DNA of 64,000 nt from Pannonibacter phragmitetus DSM 14782. Lineage in GTDB: Bacteria; Pseudomonadota; Alphaproteobacteria; Rhizobiales; Stappiaceae. How positions within the stretch are numbered: the first letter of the stretch is position 1; every line of letters starts with the position of its first letter. Below the pieces are notes generated by a model, which was not told the origin of the DNA, ran no database searches, and was given only the letters and a program-made list of their open reading frames with translations. The translations under genes and the position numbers were made by a program. Below are positions 32,653 to 42,089 of the stretch, one piece after another. The stretch spans positions 156,442 through 220,441 of the forward strand of contig NZ_KB908219.1 in assembly GCF_000382365.1 (NCBI RefSeq), read 5' to 3'.

Positions 32653-33564
32653 ATGGACGCATCCTACCCGCGTGATCTCATCGGCTATGGCCGCCAGATC
32701 CCTGATCCGCAATGGCCCGGCGAGGCCAATGTGGCTGTTCAGTTCGTGATCAATTACGAGGAAGGCGGGGAGAACAACATCCTGCACGGGGATGCCGCAT
32801 CCGAAGCCTTCCTGTCGGAAATCGTCGGGGCGCAGGCCTGGCCCGGCCAGCGCCACTGGAACATGGAATCCATCTACGAATACGGCTCGCGCGCAGGGTT
32901 CTGGCGCCTGTGGCGCATGTTCACCAGCCGCAACATCCCCGTCACCGTTTATGGTGTTGCCACCGCGCTCGCCCGCAATCCGGATGTGGTTGCGGCCATG
33001 AAGGAGGCCGACTGGGAAATCGCCTCACACGGGCTCAAGTGGATTGAATATGCCAACATGGCCGAAGAGGAAGAGCGGGCGCACATGCAGGAGGCCATCC
33101 GCCTGCATGAAGAGGTCACCGGCTCGCGGCCGCTTGGCTGGTACACCGGCCGCTGCTCCATGAACACCCGCAAGCTGGTGATGGAGGAGGGCGGCTTCCT
33201 CTATGACAGCGACAGCTACGCCGATGATCTGCCCTATTGGGTGGAAGGCCCCTCCGGCCCGCATCTGGTGATCCCCTATACGCTGGACGCCAACGACATG
33301 CGCTTTGCGACGCCTCAGGGCTTCAACTCGGGCGATCAGTTCTTTGCCTATCTGAAGGACAGTTTCGACACGCTCTACGCCGAAGGCGAGGCGGGCAGCC
33401 CGAAGATGATGAACATCGGTCTGCACTGCCGTCTCGTTGGGCGGCCCGGGCGCGCTGCGGCTCTGGCGCGGTTCCTCGATTATGTCGCATCACATGAAAA
33501 GGTCTGGCTCGCCCGGCGCATCGACATCGCCTGGCACTGGCACGCCCACCACGCGGCGGGCTGA
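32653..33564 (+). CDS. puuE: Allantoinase, PuuE / polysaccharide-deacetylase fold
   Basis: A 303-residue metal-dependent enzyme of the PuuE type, which opens the allantoin ring in purine breakdown without resembling classical allantoinase. Family features are visible: FVINYEEGGENNILHGD near residue 32, the ASHGLKWIEY segment near 123, GWYTGRCSMNTRKLV, YDSDSYADDLPYW, and the C-terminal WHWHAHH. Length fits. No other ureide-pathway gene is adjacent, so its pathway partners are elsewhere in the genome. Strand and spacing suggest independent transcription. Confidence 0.9.
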   Translation: MDASYPRDLIGYGRQIPDPQWPGEANVAVQFVINYEEGGENNILHGDAASEAFLSEIVGAQAWPGQRHWNMESIYEYGSRAGFWRLWRMFTSRNIPVTVYGVATALARNPDVVAAMKEADWEIASHGLKWIEYANMAEEEERAHMQEAIRLHEEVTGSRPLGWYTGRCSMNTRKLVMEEGGFLYDSDSYADDLPYWVEGPSGPHLVIPYTLDANDMRFATPQGFNSGDQFFAYLKDSFDTLYAEGEAGSPKMMNIGLHCRLVGRPGRAAALARFLDYVASHEKVWLARRIDIAWHWHAHHAAG

Positions 33565-33719
33565 ATGTCTGCCGGGGAGGGGGTGGTGATGGGGAACGGG
33601 TTGTTCGGATGGCAGAGCGCAGGCTCGTTCGCATGGTGCGGCGTTTCAGCTCCCCTCCAGCGGGGCACTGTTCACTTGGGGCGCACTGAGAAGGATTGGG
33701 CCTTCGTTTTGCCGCAGCG

Positions 33720-33773
33720 CCCCTCTCCCCCCTTGAGGGGGAGATGTCAGCGCAAGCTGACAGAGGGGGGTAG
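33720..33773 (+). repeat. Three-armed palindromic repeat, copy 1
   Basis: CCCCTC at the left and GAGGGG at the right can close two internal hairpins: CTCCCCC/GGGGGAG, and a variable 7-bp stem TGTCAGC-GCAA-GCTGACA at 33745-33762. Same family as the copies at 33815, 34902 and 35001. Confidence 0.8.
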
Positions 33774-33814
33774 CTGCGCCTCAATACGGCAGGATCTCGC
33801 GCGGGCGGACAGTC

Positions 33815-33870
33815 CGTCACCCCCCTCTGCCCCCTGCCGGGGGCATCTCCCCCTCAAGGGGGGAGAGGGG
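33815..33870 (-). repeat. Three-armed palindromic repeat, copy 2 (inverted)
   Basis: The same element in reverse orientation. The variable stem is TGCCCCC/GGGGGCA at 33828-33845 with a 4-nt loop. It pairs with copy 1 as an inverted couple. A fragment, AAGGGGGAGAGGGGCGCTGC, follows near 33910. Confidence 0.8.
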
Positions 33871-33956
33871 CTGGAGCCTGACTGGCTGTCCGTTGTAAGC
33901 GCTGCCCACAAGGGGGAGAGGGGCGCTGCGGTCATTTGCAGCGCAGGCCTCACCCG

Positions 33957-34958
33957 ATGAGCGCCGCTGCATCCCTGCCGCGTTATCACCTCTATGGTGA
34001 GACGGAAGGCGCTTCCGAATTTGATTTCTTTCACATTGAAACGATCCGGGCGCGGTCGCTGGCGCTGGGCTGGCAGCTGGAGCTGCATGCCCATCAGCAT
34101 CTGGCGCAGATCCTCCATATCTCGAAGGGCGGCGGGCGCCTGATCGAGGCGGACGGGGAGCGGGAGATCCGGGCGGGCGGTATTGCCTTCACCCCGCCGG
34201 GCGTGCTGCATGGCTGGAGCTTTTCACCGGAAACGGAAGGCTATGTGGTTTCCTTCACGCCCGACTATCTGGTGGCGGGCGGGGAGAGCCGCAGCGATGC
34301 TGAGCGGGCGGCGCTGACCTCGGCCGGCAACACGCTCCTGCATCCGCAAGGGCATGAGGCACGGCTATCGTTTTATTTCGGCGAGATGGCGCGGGAGTTT
34401 GACGAAGGCGCGCGGCGGCGGGCGTTCTTCCGGCCATTGGTGGCACTCAGCCTGCTGATCGTCTTTCCTGGCGAGGTGGCGGGCTCTGCAGACCGTGCGC
34501 CCGGCTTCTCGCTGTTCCGTTTCCGCCAGCTGGTGGAAGACATGTTCCGCAGCGGGCAGGGGGCGGAGGCCTATGCGGCGGAAATGGGTCTGACGGTGCA
34601 GCGGCTCAACCGCTATTGCCGCCTGTTTACGGGGCGCACCGTGGCGCAGAATGTGCGTGACCGGCTCATTCTGGAAGCCAAGCGCCTGCTGGCCTTCTCG
34701 GGGCTTTCCGTCTCGCAGGTGGCCTATGACCTCGGCTTCGAGGACCCGGCTTATTTCTCCCGCGTGTTTCGAAAGGAAACCGGCGAGGCCCCCGCTGACT
34801 TCCGCGCCCGCCACATGAGTGGCAGCGCGCCGGACAGCACCCTTTCCGATGCTGCCCGGCGTGGTGATGTGGCTCACTCTGGCGTCTCTGACGGGCACCA
34901 ACCCCTCTCCCCCCTTGAGGGGGAGATGCCCCCGGAGGGGGCAGAGGGGGGTAACTGA
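33957..34958 (+). CDS. AraC-family regulator, PobR-like
   Basis: A 333-residue regulator with an N-terminal cupin sensor domain (LHAHQHLAQILHISKGGGRL, FTPPGVLHGWSF) and a C-terminal double helix-turn-helix (about residues 185-285, ending LGFEDPAYFSRVFRKETGEA). The nearby pobA and the sequence type suggest a 4-hydroxybenzoate-responsive PobR-like activator, though here it is convergent with pobA rather than divergent. The last 18 residues (PLSPLEGEMPPEGAEGGN) and the stop codon are encoded by or abut a palindromic repeat (copy 3), so the tail is repeat-derived. The ATG at 33957 lacks a strong ribosome site. Confidence 0.85.
   Translation: MSAAASLPRYHLYGETEGASEFDFFHIETIRARSLALGWQLELHAHQHLAQILHISKGGGRLIEADGEREIRAGGIAFTPPGVLHGWSFSPETEGYVVSFTPDYLVAGGESRSDAERAALTSAGNTLLHPQGHEARLSFYFGEMAREFDEGARRRAFFRPLVALSLLIVFPGEVAGSADRAPGFSLFRFRQLVEDMFRSGQGAEAYAAEMGLTVQRLNRYCRLFTGRTVAQNVRDRLILEAKRLLAFSGLSVSQVAYDLGFEDPAYFSRVFRKETGEAPADFRARHMSGSAPDSTLSDAARRGDVAHSGVSDGHQPLSPLEGEMPPEGAEGGN
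34902..34953 (+). repeat. Three-armed palindromic repeat, copy 3, inside the AraC gene end
   Basis: The same family as copies 1, 2 and 4. The variable stem is TGCCCCC-GGA-GGGGGCA at 34927-34943. It lies within the 3' end of the AraC gene, whose stop codon is at 34956-34958. Confidence 0.8.
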
Positions 34959-35000
34959 CTGTCCGTTTGTGAGAGAAGCGGTGCTGTGCTGGAGTGCTGC

Positions 35001-35054
35001 TACCCCCCTCTGTCTGCTGACGCAGACATCTCCCCCTCAAGGGGGGAGAGAGGT
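35001..35054 (-). repeat. Three-armed palindromic repeat, copy 4 (inverted)
   Basis: The reverse orientation relative to copy 3. The variable stem is TGTCTGC-TGAC-GCAGACA at 35011-35028. It lies between the convergent AraC and pobA genes and may act as a terminator for both. Confidence 0.8.
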
Positions 35055-35127
35055 GCTGCGGCCAAATGGGGGCCGCTTCAACCTGTCTCTTCCGCTTGCG
35101 GATGACTGTTTCCCGGCAGGATCCTTC

Positions 35128-36297
<1,170 letters not shown>

Positions 36298-36512
36298 GGA
36301 GTTCCTCCTCATTACCTCATGCGGACGGGATCTCCCGCGCTTCCCCGTGAGGGAAACGGCCTTGCCCGTCCTCTTGTGGCCATGATGGCTGCGCTGGCCA
36401 GCGGCATGAATGGACGATCCGCCGCAATCAGTTGGACAATTTGGCCGCAAGGGCACCTGGAGCTGCTGCTGGCGCTGGAATTTGCCGCTGCTTTCCGCTA
36501 AATCCCCGGCCC

Positions 36513-37373
36513 ATGACCAGAAACGCAAATATCCGCGATGAAGCCCTGAGCGTGGACGTGCGCCCGCCGGCCGTCATCCTGTGTGAACCGCAGCTTGGCG
36601 AGAACATCGGCACGGCCGCCCGTGCCATGGCCAACTTCGGCCTGACCGACCTGCGCATCGTCAACCCGCGTGACGGCTGGCCGAGCGAGAAGGCCCGCGC
36701 GGCAGCCTCCCGTGCCGACCACGTGATCGACAAGGTGCAGGTGTTCGACAGCGTCGAGGCGGCGATTGCCGATCTCACTCTCGTCTACGCCACCACCGCC
36801 CGCCCGCGGGAAGTCGCCAAGCCCGTGCGCGGGCCGGATGAAGCGGCAGCCAGGGTCGTGCCGCTGGGTGCCAAGGGCATGGCCACGGGCTATCTCTTCG
36901 GGCGCGAGCGCTGGGGCCTCAACAACGAGGAAGTGGCGCTGGCGGACGAAATCCTGACCCTGCCGGTTGATCCGAACTTCGCCTCGCTCAACATCGCCCA
37001 GGCGGTGCTTGTCTGCGCTTACGAGTGGCGCAAGACGGCCACCGCCGGTGCGCTGCCCTTTGCTCTGGATGTGGATGCCAATCCGCCTGCAGCGAAGGAC
37101 GATATCCTGCGCCTGTTCGAGCATCTGGAAGGGGCGCTGGACCGGGTGTCCTTTTTCCGTCCCGTCGAACGGCGGCCACACATTGTCCGCAATATCCGCA
37201 ATATCTTCCAGAAGGCCACGCTGACCGACCACGAAGTGAAGACGCTTCGCGGCATCATCGCGGCACTGGAAGGCCGGCCCACACGGCCGCGCAAGGATCA
37301 GCCAGATGGCGCCCGCCGTGTCAATGAGGACGCCGCTGGCGAAGAGGCTGCGCGAGAGGATGACCACGAATGA
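36513..37373 (+). CDS. trmJ: tRNA (cytidine/uridine-2'-O-)-methyltransferase TrmJ
   Basis: A SPOUT-fold, SAM-dependent enzyme that 2'-O-methylates tRNA position 32. The 286-residue protein has the motifs [19 protein letters not shown] near residue 27, [20 protein letters not shown] near 127 and [12 protein letters not shown] near 155 (SAM-binding knot). The C-terminal extension is helical and charged. The start is the ATG at 36513; upstream frames lack family residues. The stop overlaps the murI start by four bases, so the two are coupled. Confidence 0.92.
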   Translation: MTRNANIRDEALSVDVRPPAVILCEPQLGENIGTAARAMANFGLTDLRIVNPRDGWPSEKARAAASRADHVIDKVQVFDSVEAAIADLTLVYATTARPREVAKPVRGPDEAAARVVPLGAKGMATGYLFGRERWGLNNEEVALADEILTLPVDPNFASLNIAQAVLVCAYEWRKTATAGALPFALDVDANPPAAKDDILRLFEHLEGALDRVSFFRPVERRPHIVRNIRNIFQKATLTDHEVKTLRGIIAALEGRPTRPRKDQPDGARRVNEDAAGEEAAREDDHE

Positions 37374-38158
37374 CAAAACCGGTGCTCGTCTTTGACTCTG
37401 GCATAGGCGGGCTCACGGTGCTGCGCGAGGCGCGGGTATTGATGCCTGAGCGCAGCTTTGTCTATGTGGCCGACGATGCAGGCTTTCCCTATGGCGGCTG
37501 GGAGGAAGAGGCGCTGAAGGCGCGGCTCATCTCCCTGTTCCGCGATCTCCTGCACCGGTTTGACCCGGAAGTGGCGGTGGTGGCCTGCAACACGGCTTTC
37601 ACCCTTGCCGGGGCGGATCTGCGAGCCGCCTTCCCGCACATGAAATTCGTTGGCACGGTGCCAGCCATCAAGCCAGCCGCCGAACGCACCCGATCGGGGC
37701 TCGTCTCGGTTCTGGCAACGCCCGGCACAGTGAAGCGCGCCTACACGCGCGATCTCATCCAGTCTTTCGCCAGCCAGTGCCATGTGCGGCTGGTCGGCTC
37801 GGTCAATCTTGCCAGCATGGCAGAGGCCTATATCCGGGGCGAGGGCGTTGATGACGAGGCGCTGACGGCCGAGATCCGCGAGTGCTTCTATGAAAAACAA
37901 GGCGCGCGCACGGATATCGTCGTGCTGGCCTGCACCCATTATCCTTTCCTTGCCAATGTCTTCCGCCGCCTTGCCCCCTGGCCTGTGGACTGGATCGATC
38001 CGGCCGAGGCCATCGCCCGGCAGGCGCGGCGCATCGTGCCGGTGATGGACGTGCTGCGCGCCGATTCCCGGCCAGACCGGGTGGTTTTCACGTCAGACTC
38101 GCCGGATTTTGCCACCCGCCGCCTGATGCAGGGCTTTGGCCTCTCCTTGCTGGTTTAG
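37370..38158 (+). CDS. murI: Glutamate racemase
   Basis: MurI makes D-glutamate for peptidoglycan. The 262-residue protein has [14 protein letters not shown] at the start, the first catalytic Cys in VACNTAF near residue 80, and the second in [13 protein letters not shown] near residue 190. [11 protein letters not shown] replaces the more common YFGDTARxPYG, a variation seen in alphaproteobacteria. The ATGA overlap with trmJ links their translation. A gap with the rpsD promoter follows. Confidence 0.93.
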   Translation: MTKPVLVFDSGIGGLTVLREARVLMPERSFVYVADDAGFPYGGWEEEALKARLISLFRDLLHRFDPEVAVVACNTAFTLAGADLRAAFPHMKFVGTVPAIKPAAERTRSGLVSVLATPGTVKRAYTRDLIQSFASQCHVRLVGSVNLASMAEAYIRGEGVDDEALTAEIRECFYEKQGARTDIVVLACTHYPFLANVFRRLAPWPVDWIDPAEAIARQARRIVPVMDVLRADSRPDRVVFTSDSPDFATRRLMQGFGLSLLV

Positions 38159-38207
38159 GAAAAACCGCAGGATTGCGCGCAAAAACGGCTGAGATGCCTG
38201 CCTGCAT

Positions 38208-38236
38208 TTGACATTCGCCCCTGCCTCGTCTATGCA
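38208..38236 (+). promoter_or_regulatory. rpsD promoter
   Basis: TTGACA at 38208-38213 and TATGCA at 38231-38236 with a 17-bp spacer. The expected start site near 38243 leaves a leader of about 155 nt before rpsD, containing GC-rich inverted repeats. Confidence 0.7.
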
Positions 38237-38397
38237 CCCGCGATCCGTGCGGGGCTTTGCTTCGCCGGTCCACGCACCCGTGGGGTTTTCCGGCCGGCGC
38301 CGTTCAGCTGGACCCCTGTCGATCCTGTTCCTTGCGAGCGGGGTAAAGGAGGGCGCGTTTCCTTATAAAATGAGCCAACCGACACAAGGAAACAGCG

Positions 38398-39015
38398 ATG
38401 TCGAAGCGCCACAGCGTAAAGTACAAGATTGATCGCCGCATGGGCGAGAACATCTGGGGCCGCTCCAAGAGCCCGGTCAACAAGCGTGAATACGGCCCCG
38501 GCCAGCACGGCCAGCGCCGCAAGGGCAAGCTCTCCGACTTCGGCGTGCAGCTGCGCGCCAAGCAGAAGCTCAAGGGCTACTACGGCAACATCTCCGAAAA
38601 GCAGTTCCAGAAGGTTTACACCGAAGCTTCGCGCATGAAGGGCGACAGCTCCGAGAACCTGATCGGCCTGCTGGAGCGCCGCCTGGACGCCATCGTCTAC
38701 CGCGCCAAGTTCGTCCCGACCGTGTTCGCTGCCCGTCAGTTCGTCAACCACGGCCACGTCAAGGTCAACGGCAAGCGCGTCACCATCGCCAGCTACCGTT
38801 GCCGCCCGGGCGACGTCATCGAGGTCCGCGACCGCTCCAAGCAGCTCGCTCTGGTTCTCGAGGCTTCCCAGTCGAGCGAGCGTGACGTGCCGGAATACCT
38901 GGCCGCTGACCACAGCAAGATGACCGTCACCTTCACCCGCGTGCCGTCCTTCTCGGAAGTGCCGTACCCGGTGCAGATGGAACCGAACCTCATCGTCGAA
39001 TTCTATTCGCGCTAA
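38398..39015 (+). CDS. rpsD: 30S ribosomal protein S4
   Basis: S4 is a primary 16S rRNA-binding protein of the small subunit. The 205-residue protein shows the alphaproteobacterial form ([20 protein letters not shown]) and the S4 RNA-binding domain near residue 95 ([20 protein letters not shown], then [14 protein letters not shown]). AAGGAAA precedes the ATG. It stands alone here rather than in the alpha operon, with its own strong promoter, a long leader and an intrinsic terminator. Confidence 0.98.
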   Translation: MSKRHSVKYKIDRRMGENIWGRSKSPVNKREYGPGQHGQRRKGKLSDFGVQLRAKQKLKGYYGNISEKQFQKVYTEASRMKGDSSENLIGLLERRLDAIVYRAKFVPTVFAARQFVNHGHVKVNGKRVTIASYRCRPGDVIEVRDRSKQLALVLEASQSSERDVPEYLAADHSKMTVTFTRVPSFSEVPYPVQMEPNLIVEFYSR

Positions 39016-39035
39016 GGTTTCCAGCCCCGCTGGAG

Positions 39036-39064
39036 AAAAGGCCGCCCTCCGGGGCGGCCTTTTT
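39036..39064 (+). terminator. rpsD intrinsic terminator
   Basis: AAAGGCCGCC pairs with GGCGGCCTTT across a short loop, followed by a T-run at 39059-39064, about 20 bp after the stop. Confidence 0.9.
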
Positions 39065-39109
39065 GCATTTGGGGGCAGGCTCCGATAGGAGAACTCTCGT
39101 GCTCACCAG

Positions 39110-39250
39110 ACAGGTCCCGGCACAAGACCGGGGCGGCGCGGAAACTTGTCTCCCACTGGAGATCAGACTGGCACAGCCTGCCTTCAGGCATGAGGCATTC
39201 CCACCACGCCGTCCCGGCCTTGTGCCGGGACCCGTTAGGGAGGCTCCTGT
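39110..39250. repeat. Palindromic intergenic repeat, copy B
   Basis: Related to 21165-21285: CAGGTCCCGGCACAAGACCG at the left, then GGGGCGGCGCGGAA in both, then CACCACGCCGTCCCGGCCTT, TGTGCCGGGACCCGT and TAGGGAGG at the right. The middle differs in length and sequence. Confidence 0.6.
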
Positions 39251-39290
39251 CTTCAGGCGCAGCTCTCCTGGATGCCGAACCCGCTCGCCC

Positions 39291-40016
39291 TCACACCTCC
39301 GGCACGGGCAGCCCGCGCACGAGGTCACGCAGGCCCTGGGAATAGCCCTGGCGCAGGCTGAGGAGATAGGCGTCGTCCTCGTCAAAGGTGTGCAGGTGCT
39401 CTGCCGTCAGGCTGTCCTTGCCATATACCATCAGGTCGATGGGCGGGCCGACGGACAGGTTGGAGCGGATGGTGGCGTCGAAGGAAAGCAGCGCCAGCTT
39501 GGCCGCTTCGGCAAGGTCTGTTTCCAGCGTCAGCAGCCGGTCAAGGATCGGCTTGCCGTATTTCGTCTCGCCGATCTGCAGGAAGGGCGTGCGCTCTGAA
39601 GCTTCCATGAAGTTGCCGGCGGAATAGACCTGGAACAGGCGCGGCTCCTCATCGCGGATCTGCCCGCCGACGAGGAAGGAGGCTGCCGGGTCGCCATAGG
39701 GCTGCACGAATGAGGCATCCCGGTTCAGCACGTCGCGCAGGGTGTCGCCCACTTTCTGCGTTGCATCGAACAGGGTGAGCGACTGGGCAAGGTCCCGGTG
39801 AAAATCGCCGCTGCCATAGCTCTGCTTCAGCTGTGAGATCACCGCCTGCGTGGTGGCAAGGTTGCCCGCCGACAGCACGGTGATGACGCGCTCGCCCGGT
39901 GTCTCGAAGGTGGTCATCTTGGAAACGGTGGCGATTTGGTCGACGCCTGCATTGGTGCGGGAGTCTGAGGCAAGGATCAGGCCGTTGCGAAGCAGGATGC
40001 CGAGGCAATAGGTCAT
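39291..40016 (-). CDS. Anbu-type proteasome-like peptidase
   Basis: A 241-residue N-terminal nucleophile hydrolase of the Anbu (bacterial proteasome homologue) family. The start [20 protein letters not shown], then TNAGVDQI, is diagnostic; Thr2 would be the catalytic residue after Met removal, with the conserved Asp in SDSR and a downstream Lys (TVSKM). Anbu genes usually sit beside an alpha-E protein, a circularly permuted ATP-grasp protein and a transglutaminase-like protein; none is present here. Substrate and partner ATPase are unknown. It is divergent from ttcA. Confidence 0.9.
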   Translation of the reverse strand: MTYCLGILLRNGLILASDSRTNAGVDQIATVSKMTTFETPGERVITVLSAGNLATTQAVISQLKQSYGSGDFHRDLAQSLTLFDATQKVGDTLRDVLNRDASFVQPYGDPAASFLVGGQIRDEEPRLFQVYSAGNFMEASERTPFLQIGETKYGKPILDRLLTLETDLAEAAKLALLSFDATIRSNLSVGPPIDLMVYGKDSLTAEHLHTFDEDDAYLLSLRQGYSQGLRDLVRGLPVPEV

Positions 40017-40241
40017 GCGGGTGCCGACTCATCCGAGTGTTGGTTTGTCTCCCTGTCTAACCCATTTGCGCTTCATGCCCAAATGCGGCTTCCGGACGGG
40101 TTTCGCTGGCCCTGTGGCCTTGCAGCCCTTTACAAGCGGCGGCTCTGCCGTCTAAGGGGAAGGGCCGGGCGCGCGGCGGCATTCCGCATGCGCAAGGGCC
40201 CGCCAGTGTTCGCCCAGTTTTTCGCAATCCGGACCACCACG

Positions 40242-41243
40242 ATGAGTGCCACCGACATGACCAGCGGCCCCGAGGCGGGCCTCACCGCCGATGCGGCTGC
40301 ATCCGCAGTCCTGATGGACCTGCCGGAGGATGACAGCGGCTGCCCGGTGATGCTGCGCACTGCGCCATCGACGGTGGAGTTCAAGAAGCTGCGCAAGCGC
40401 CTCCTGCGTGAGGTGCGTCAGGCCATTGACGACTACGGCATGGTGCCTGCGGATGCGGCGGTCAAGCGGCCGAAGTGGCTGGTGTGCCTGTCCGGCGGCA
40501 AGGACAGCTACACGCTGCTGGCGGTGCTGATGGATCTGAAGTGGCGCGGGCTGCTGCCGGTGGATCTTCTGGCCTGCAATCTTGATCAGGCCCAGCCGGG
40601 CTTTCCGCCGGAAATCCTGCCCGCCTTCTTTGAAAAGAACGGCATCGAGAACATCATCGTGCGCGAGGACACGTTCTCCATCGTCACGTCGAAGATCCCG
40701 GCGCACAAGACCTATTGCTCGCTGTGCTCGCGCCTGCGCCGCGGCATTCTCTACCGCATCGCGCGGGAGCAGGGCTGCGAGGCCATCGTGCTGGGCCACC
40801 ACCGCGAGGACATTCTGGAAACCTTCTTCATGAACCTCTTCCACGGCGGGCGCCTTGCCTCCATGCCGCCGAAGCTGGTCAATGACGAGGGCGACCTGAT
40901 GGTGCTGCGCCCGCTCGCCTATTGCGCCGAAAGCGATGTGGCGAAGTTTGCCGCCGGCATGCAGTTCCCGATCATCCCCTGTAACCTCTGCGGCTCGCAG
41001 GATGGCCTGCAGCGCGAGGAAGTGAAGCGCATGCTGATGGACTGGGAGCGCGCCTCCCCGGGCCGCCTCGGCGTCATGGCGCGGGGACTCGCCCATACAC
41101 GCCCCTCCCATCTCCTCGACCGCACCCTCTTCGACTTCGCCTCCCTGCGCCCCGGCGAAAACAACGGCGGTGAAGCGCGCGATGCGGAAGAGCCCTGCGG
41201 CGCGGGCCTTGCCATGACGCGCAATCTCTTCGCTGCAGAGTAG
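40242..41243 (+). CDS. ttcA: tRNA 2-thiocytidine(32) synthetase TtcA
   Basis: TtcA is an ATP- and iron-sulfur-dependent enzyme that thiolates C32 of tRNA. The 333-residue protein has the PP-loop [11 protein letters not shown] near residue 85 and the cysteine motifs CSLCSR near 165 and PCNLCGSQ near 255, which include the cluster ligands. The first 40 residues and last 30 are low in complexity. The ATG at 40242 is chosen over an upstream frame with no family residues. It modifies the same tRNA position as TrmJ, also in this window. Confidence 0.93.
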   Translation: MSATDMTSGPEAGLTADAAASAVLMDLPEDDSGCPVMLRTAPSTVEFKKLRKRLLREVRQAIDDYGMVPADAAVKRPKWLVCLSGGKDSYTLLAVLMDLKWRGLLPVDLLACNLDQAQPGFPPEILPAFFEKNGIENIIVREDTFSIVTSKIPAHKTYCSLCSRLRRGILYRIAREQGCEAIVLGHHREDILETFFMNLFHGGRLASMPPKLVNDEGDLMVLRPLAYCAESDVAKFAAGMQFPIIPCNLCGSQDGLQREEVKRMLMDWERASPGRLGVMARGLAHTRPSHLLDRTLFDFASLRPGENNGGEARDAEEPCGAGLAMTRNLFAAE

Positions 41244-41265
41244 GGGGCGCTGCAGCCGTCAAACG

Positions 41266-41300
41266 AAAAAGGCCGGAGCGTCCAGCGTTCCGGCCTTTTT
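41266..41300. terminator. Bidirectional terminator, ttcA and grxD
   Basis: AAAAAGGCCGGA at 41266-41277 pairs perfectly with TCCGGCCTTTTT at 41289-41300, giving T-runs on both strands between convergent genes. Confidence 0.92.
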
Positions 41301-41321
41301 CAATCTCTCAGGTTAACCGCA

Positions 41322-41651
41322 TCAGGCAGCTGTCGTGGGGATGCCTTTTTCGGTGAAGACGGCCTGGAGTTCCTGGTTCTGGAACATCTCGCGCACGATG
41401 TCGCAGCCGCCGAGGAATTCGCCCTTCACGTAAAGCTGCGGGATCGTCGGCCAGTTGGTGAAGTCCTTGATGCCCTGGCGCAGGTCCGCGTCTTCCAGCA
41501 CGTTGATGCCCTTGTAGGGCACGCCGATGTAGTCGAGGATCTGCACGACCTGACCGGAGAAGCCGCACTGCGGGAAGTTCGGCGTGCCCTTCATGAACAG
41601 CACGACATCGTTCGTCTCGACTTCGTTCTTGATCCAGTCCTGGATGCTCAT
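41322..41651 (-). CDS. grxD: Monothiol glutaredoxin Grx4 type
   Basis: A 109-residue CGFS glutaredoxin that carries [2Fe-2S] clusters and works with BolA proteins in iron homeostasis. The CGFS site lies in [16 protein letters not shown] near residue 29, with [20 protein letters not shown] in the C-terminal half. AAGGACAAGG precedes the ATG. It is the third gene of purL-bolA-grxD, 132 bp after bolA, an order conserved in alphaproteobacteria. Confidence 0.95.
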   Translation of the reverse strand: MSIQDWIKNEVETNDVVLFMKGTPNFPQCGFSGQVVQILDYIGVPYKGINVLEDADLRQGIKDFTNWPTIPQLYVKGEFLGGCDIVREMFQNQELQAVFTEKGIPTTAA

Positions 41652-41783
41652 TGCCTTGTCCTTCCGGGAGCCTTGTCCCTGATGGGGCCGGGCGTGGGCC
41701 GGCCTGTGCGTTTTACAAATCAGCTGCGGGCCTGTGCCTTGCGGCTCCGGCTGGCCCGCTCCGGTTCAGTCTCAGTCCATTGC

Positions 41784-42017
41784 TCAATCGGGGGCGCTGG
41801 TCTGCAGGGCGAGGGCGTGCAGCGTGCCGCCCATGTTGCCCTTCAGCGCCTGATAGACCATCTGATGCTGCTGGACGCGGCTCTTGCCGCGGAAGGATTC
41901 CGAGACCACGTTGGCGGCGTAGTGGTCGCCGTCGCCCGCCAGATCGCGCACATCGACGGTTGCGTCGGGCAGGGCGGCCTTGATCAGGGTGATGATCTCG
42001 TTTGCGTCCATCGGCAT
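41784..42017 (-). CDS. BolA-family protein
   Basis: A 77-residue BolA/IbaG-type protein, the usual partner of CGFS glutaredoxins in a bridged iron-sulfur complex. The core ([20 protein letters not shown], then [20 protein letters not shown]) contains the cluster-ligand His. Starts at 42017 or 42011 are both possible; GAGG is better spaced for 42017. It sits between purL and grxD on the same strand. Confidence 0.92.
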   Translation of the reverse strand: MPMDANEIITLIKAALPDATVDVRDLAGDGDHYAANVVSESFRGKSRVQQHQMVYQALKGNMGGTLHALALQTSAPD

Positions 42018-42064
42018 GTGGTCAGTCCTCTTCCCTCTGAAGTTCCGTCCGCTTGTGGCGGGGT

Positions 42065-42089
42065 ATGGCAGCCGTTAACCGGCTGCCAT
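42065..42089 (-). promoter_or_regulatory. Hairpin across the purL stop codon
   Basis: ATGGCAGCCG and CGGCTGCCAT pair around the purL stop (TAA in the loop). It may be a processing or attenuation signal between purL and bolA, or a 3' stabiliser. Confidence 0.45.
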
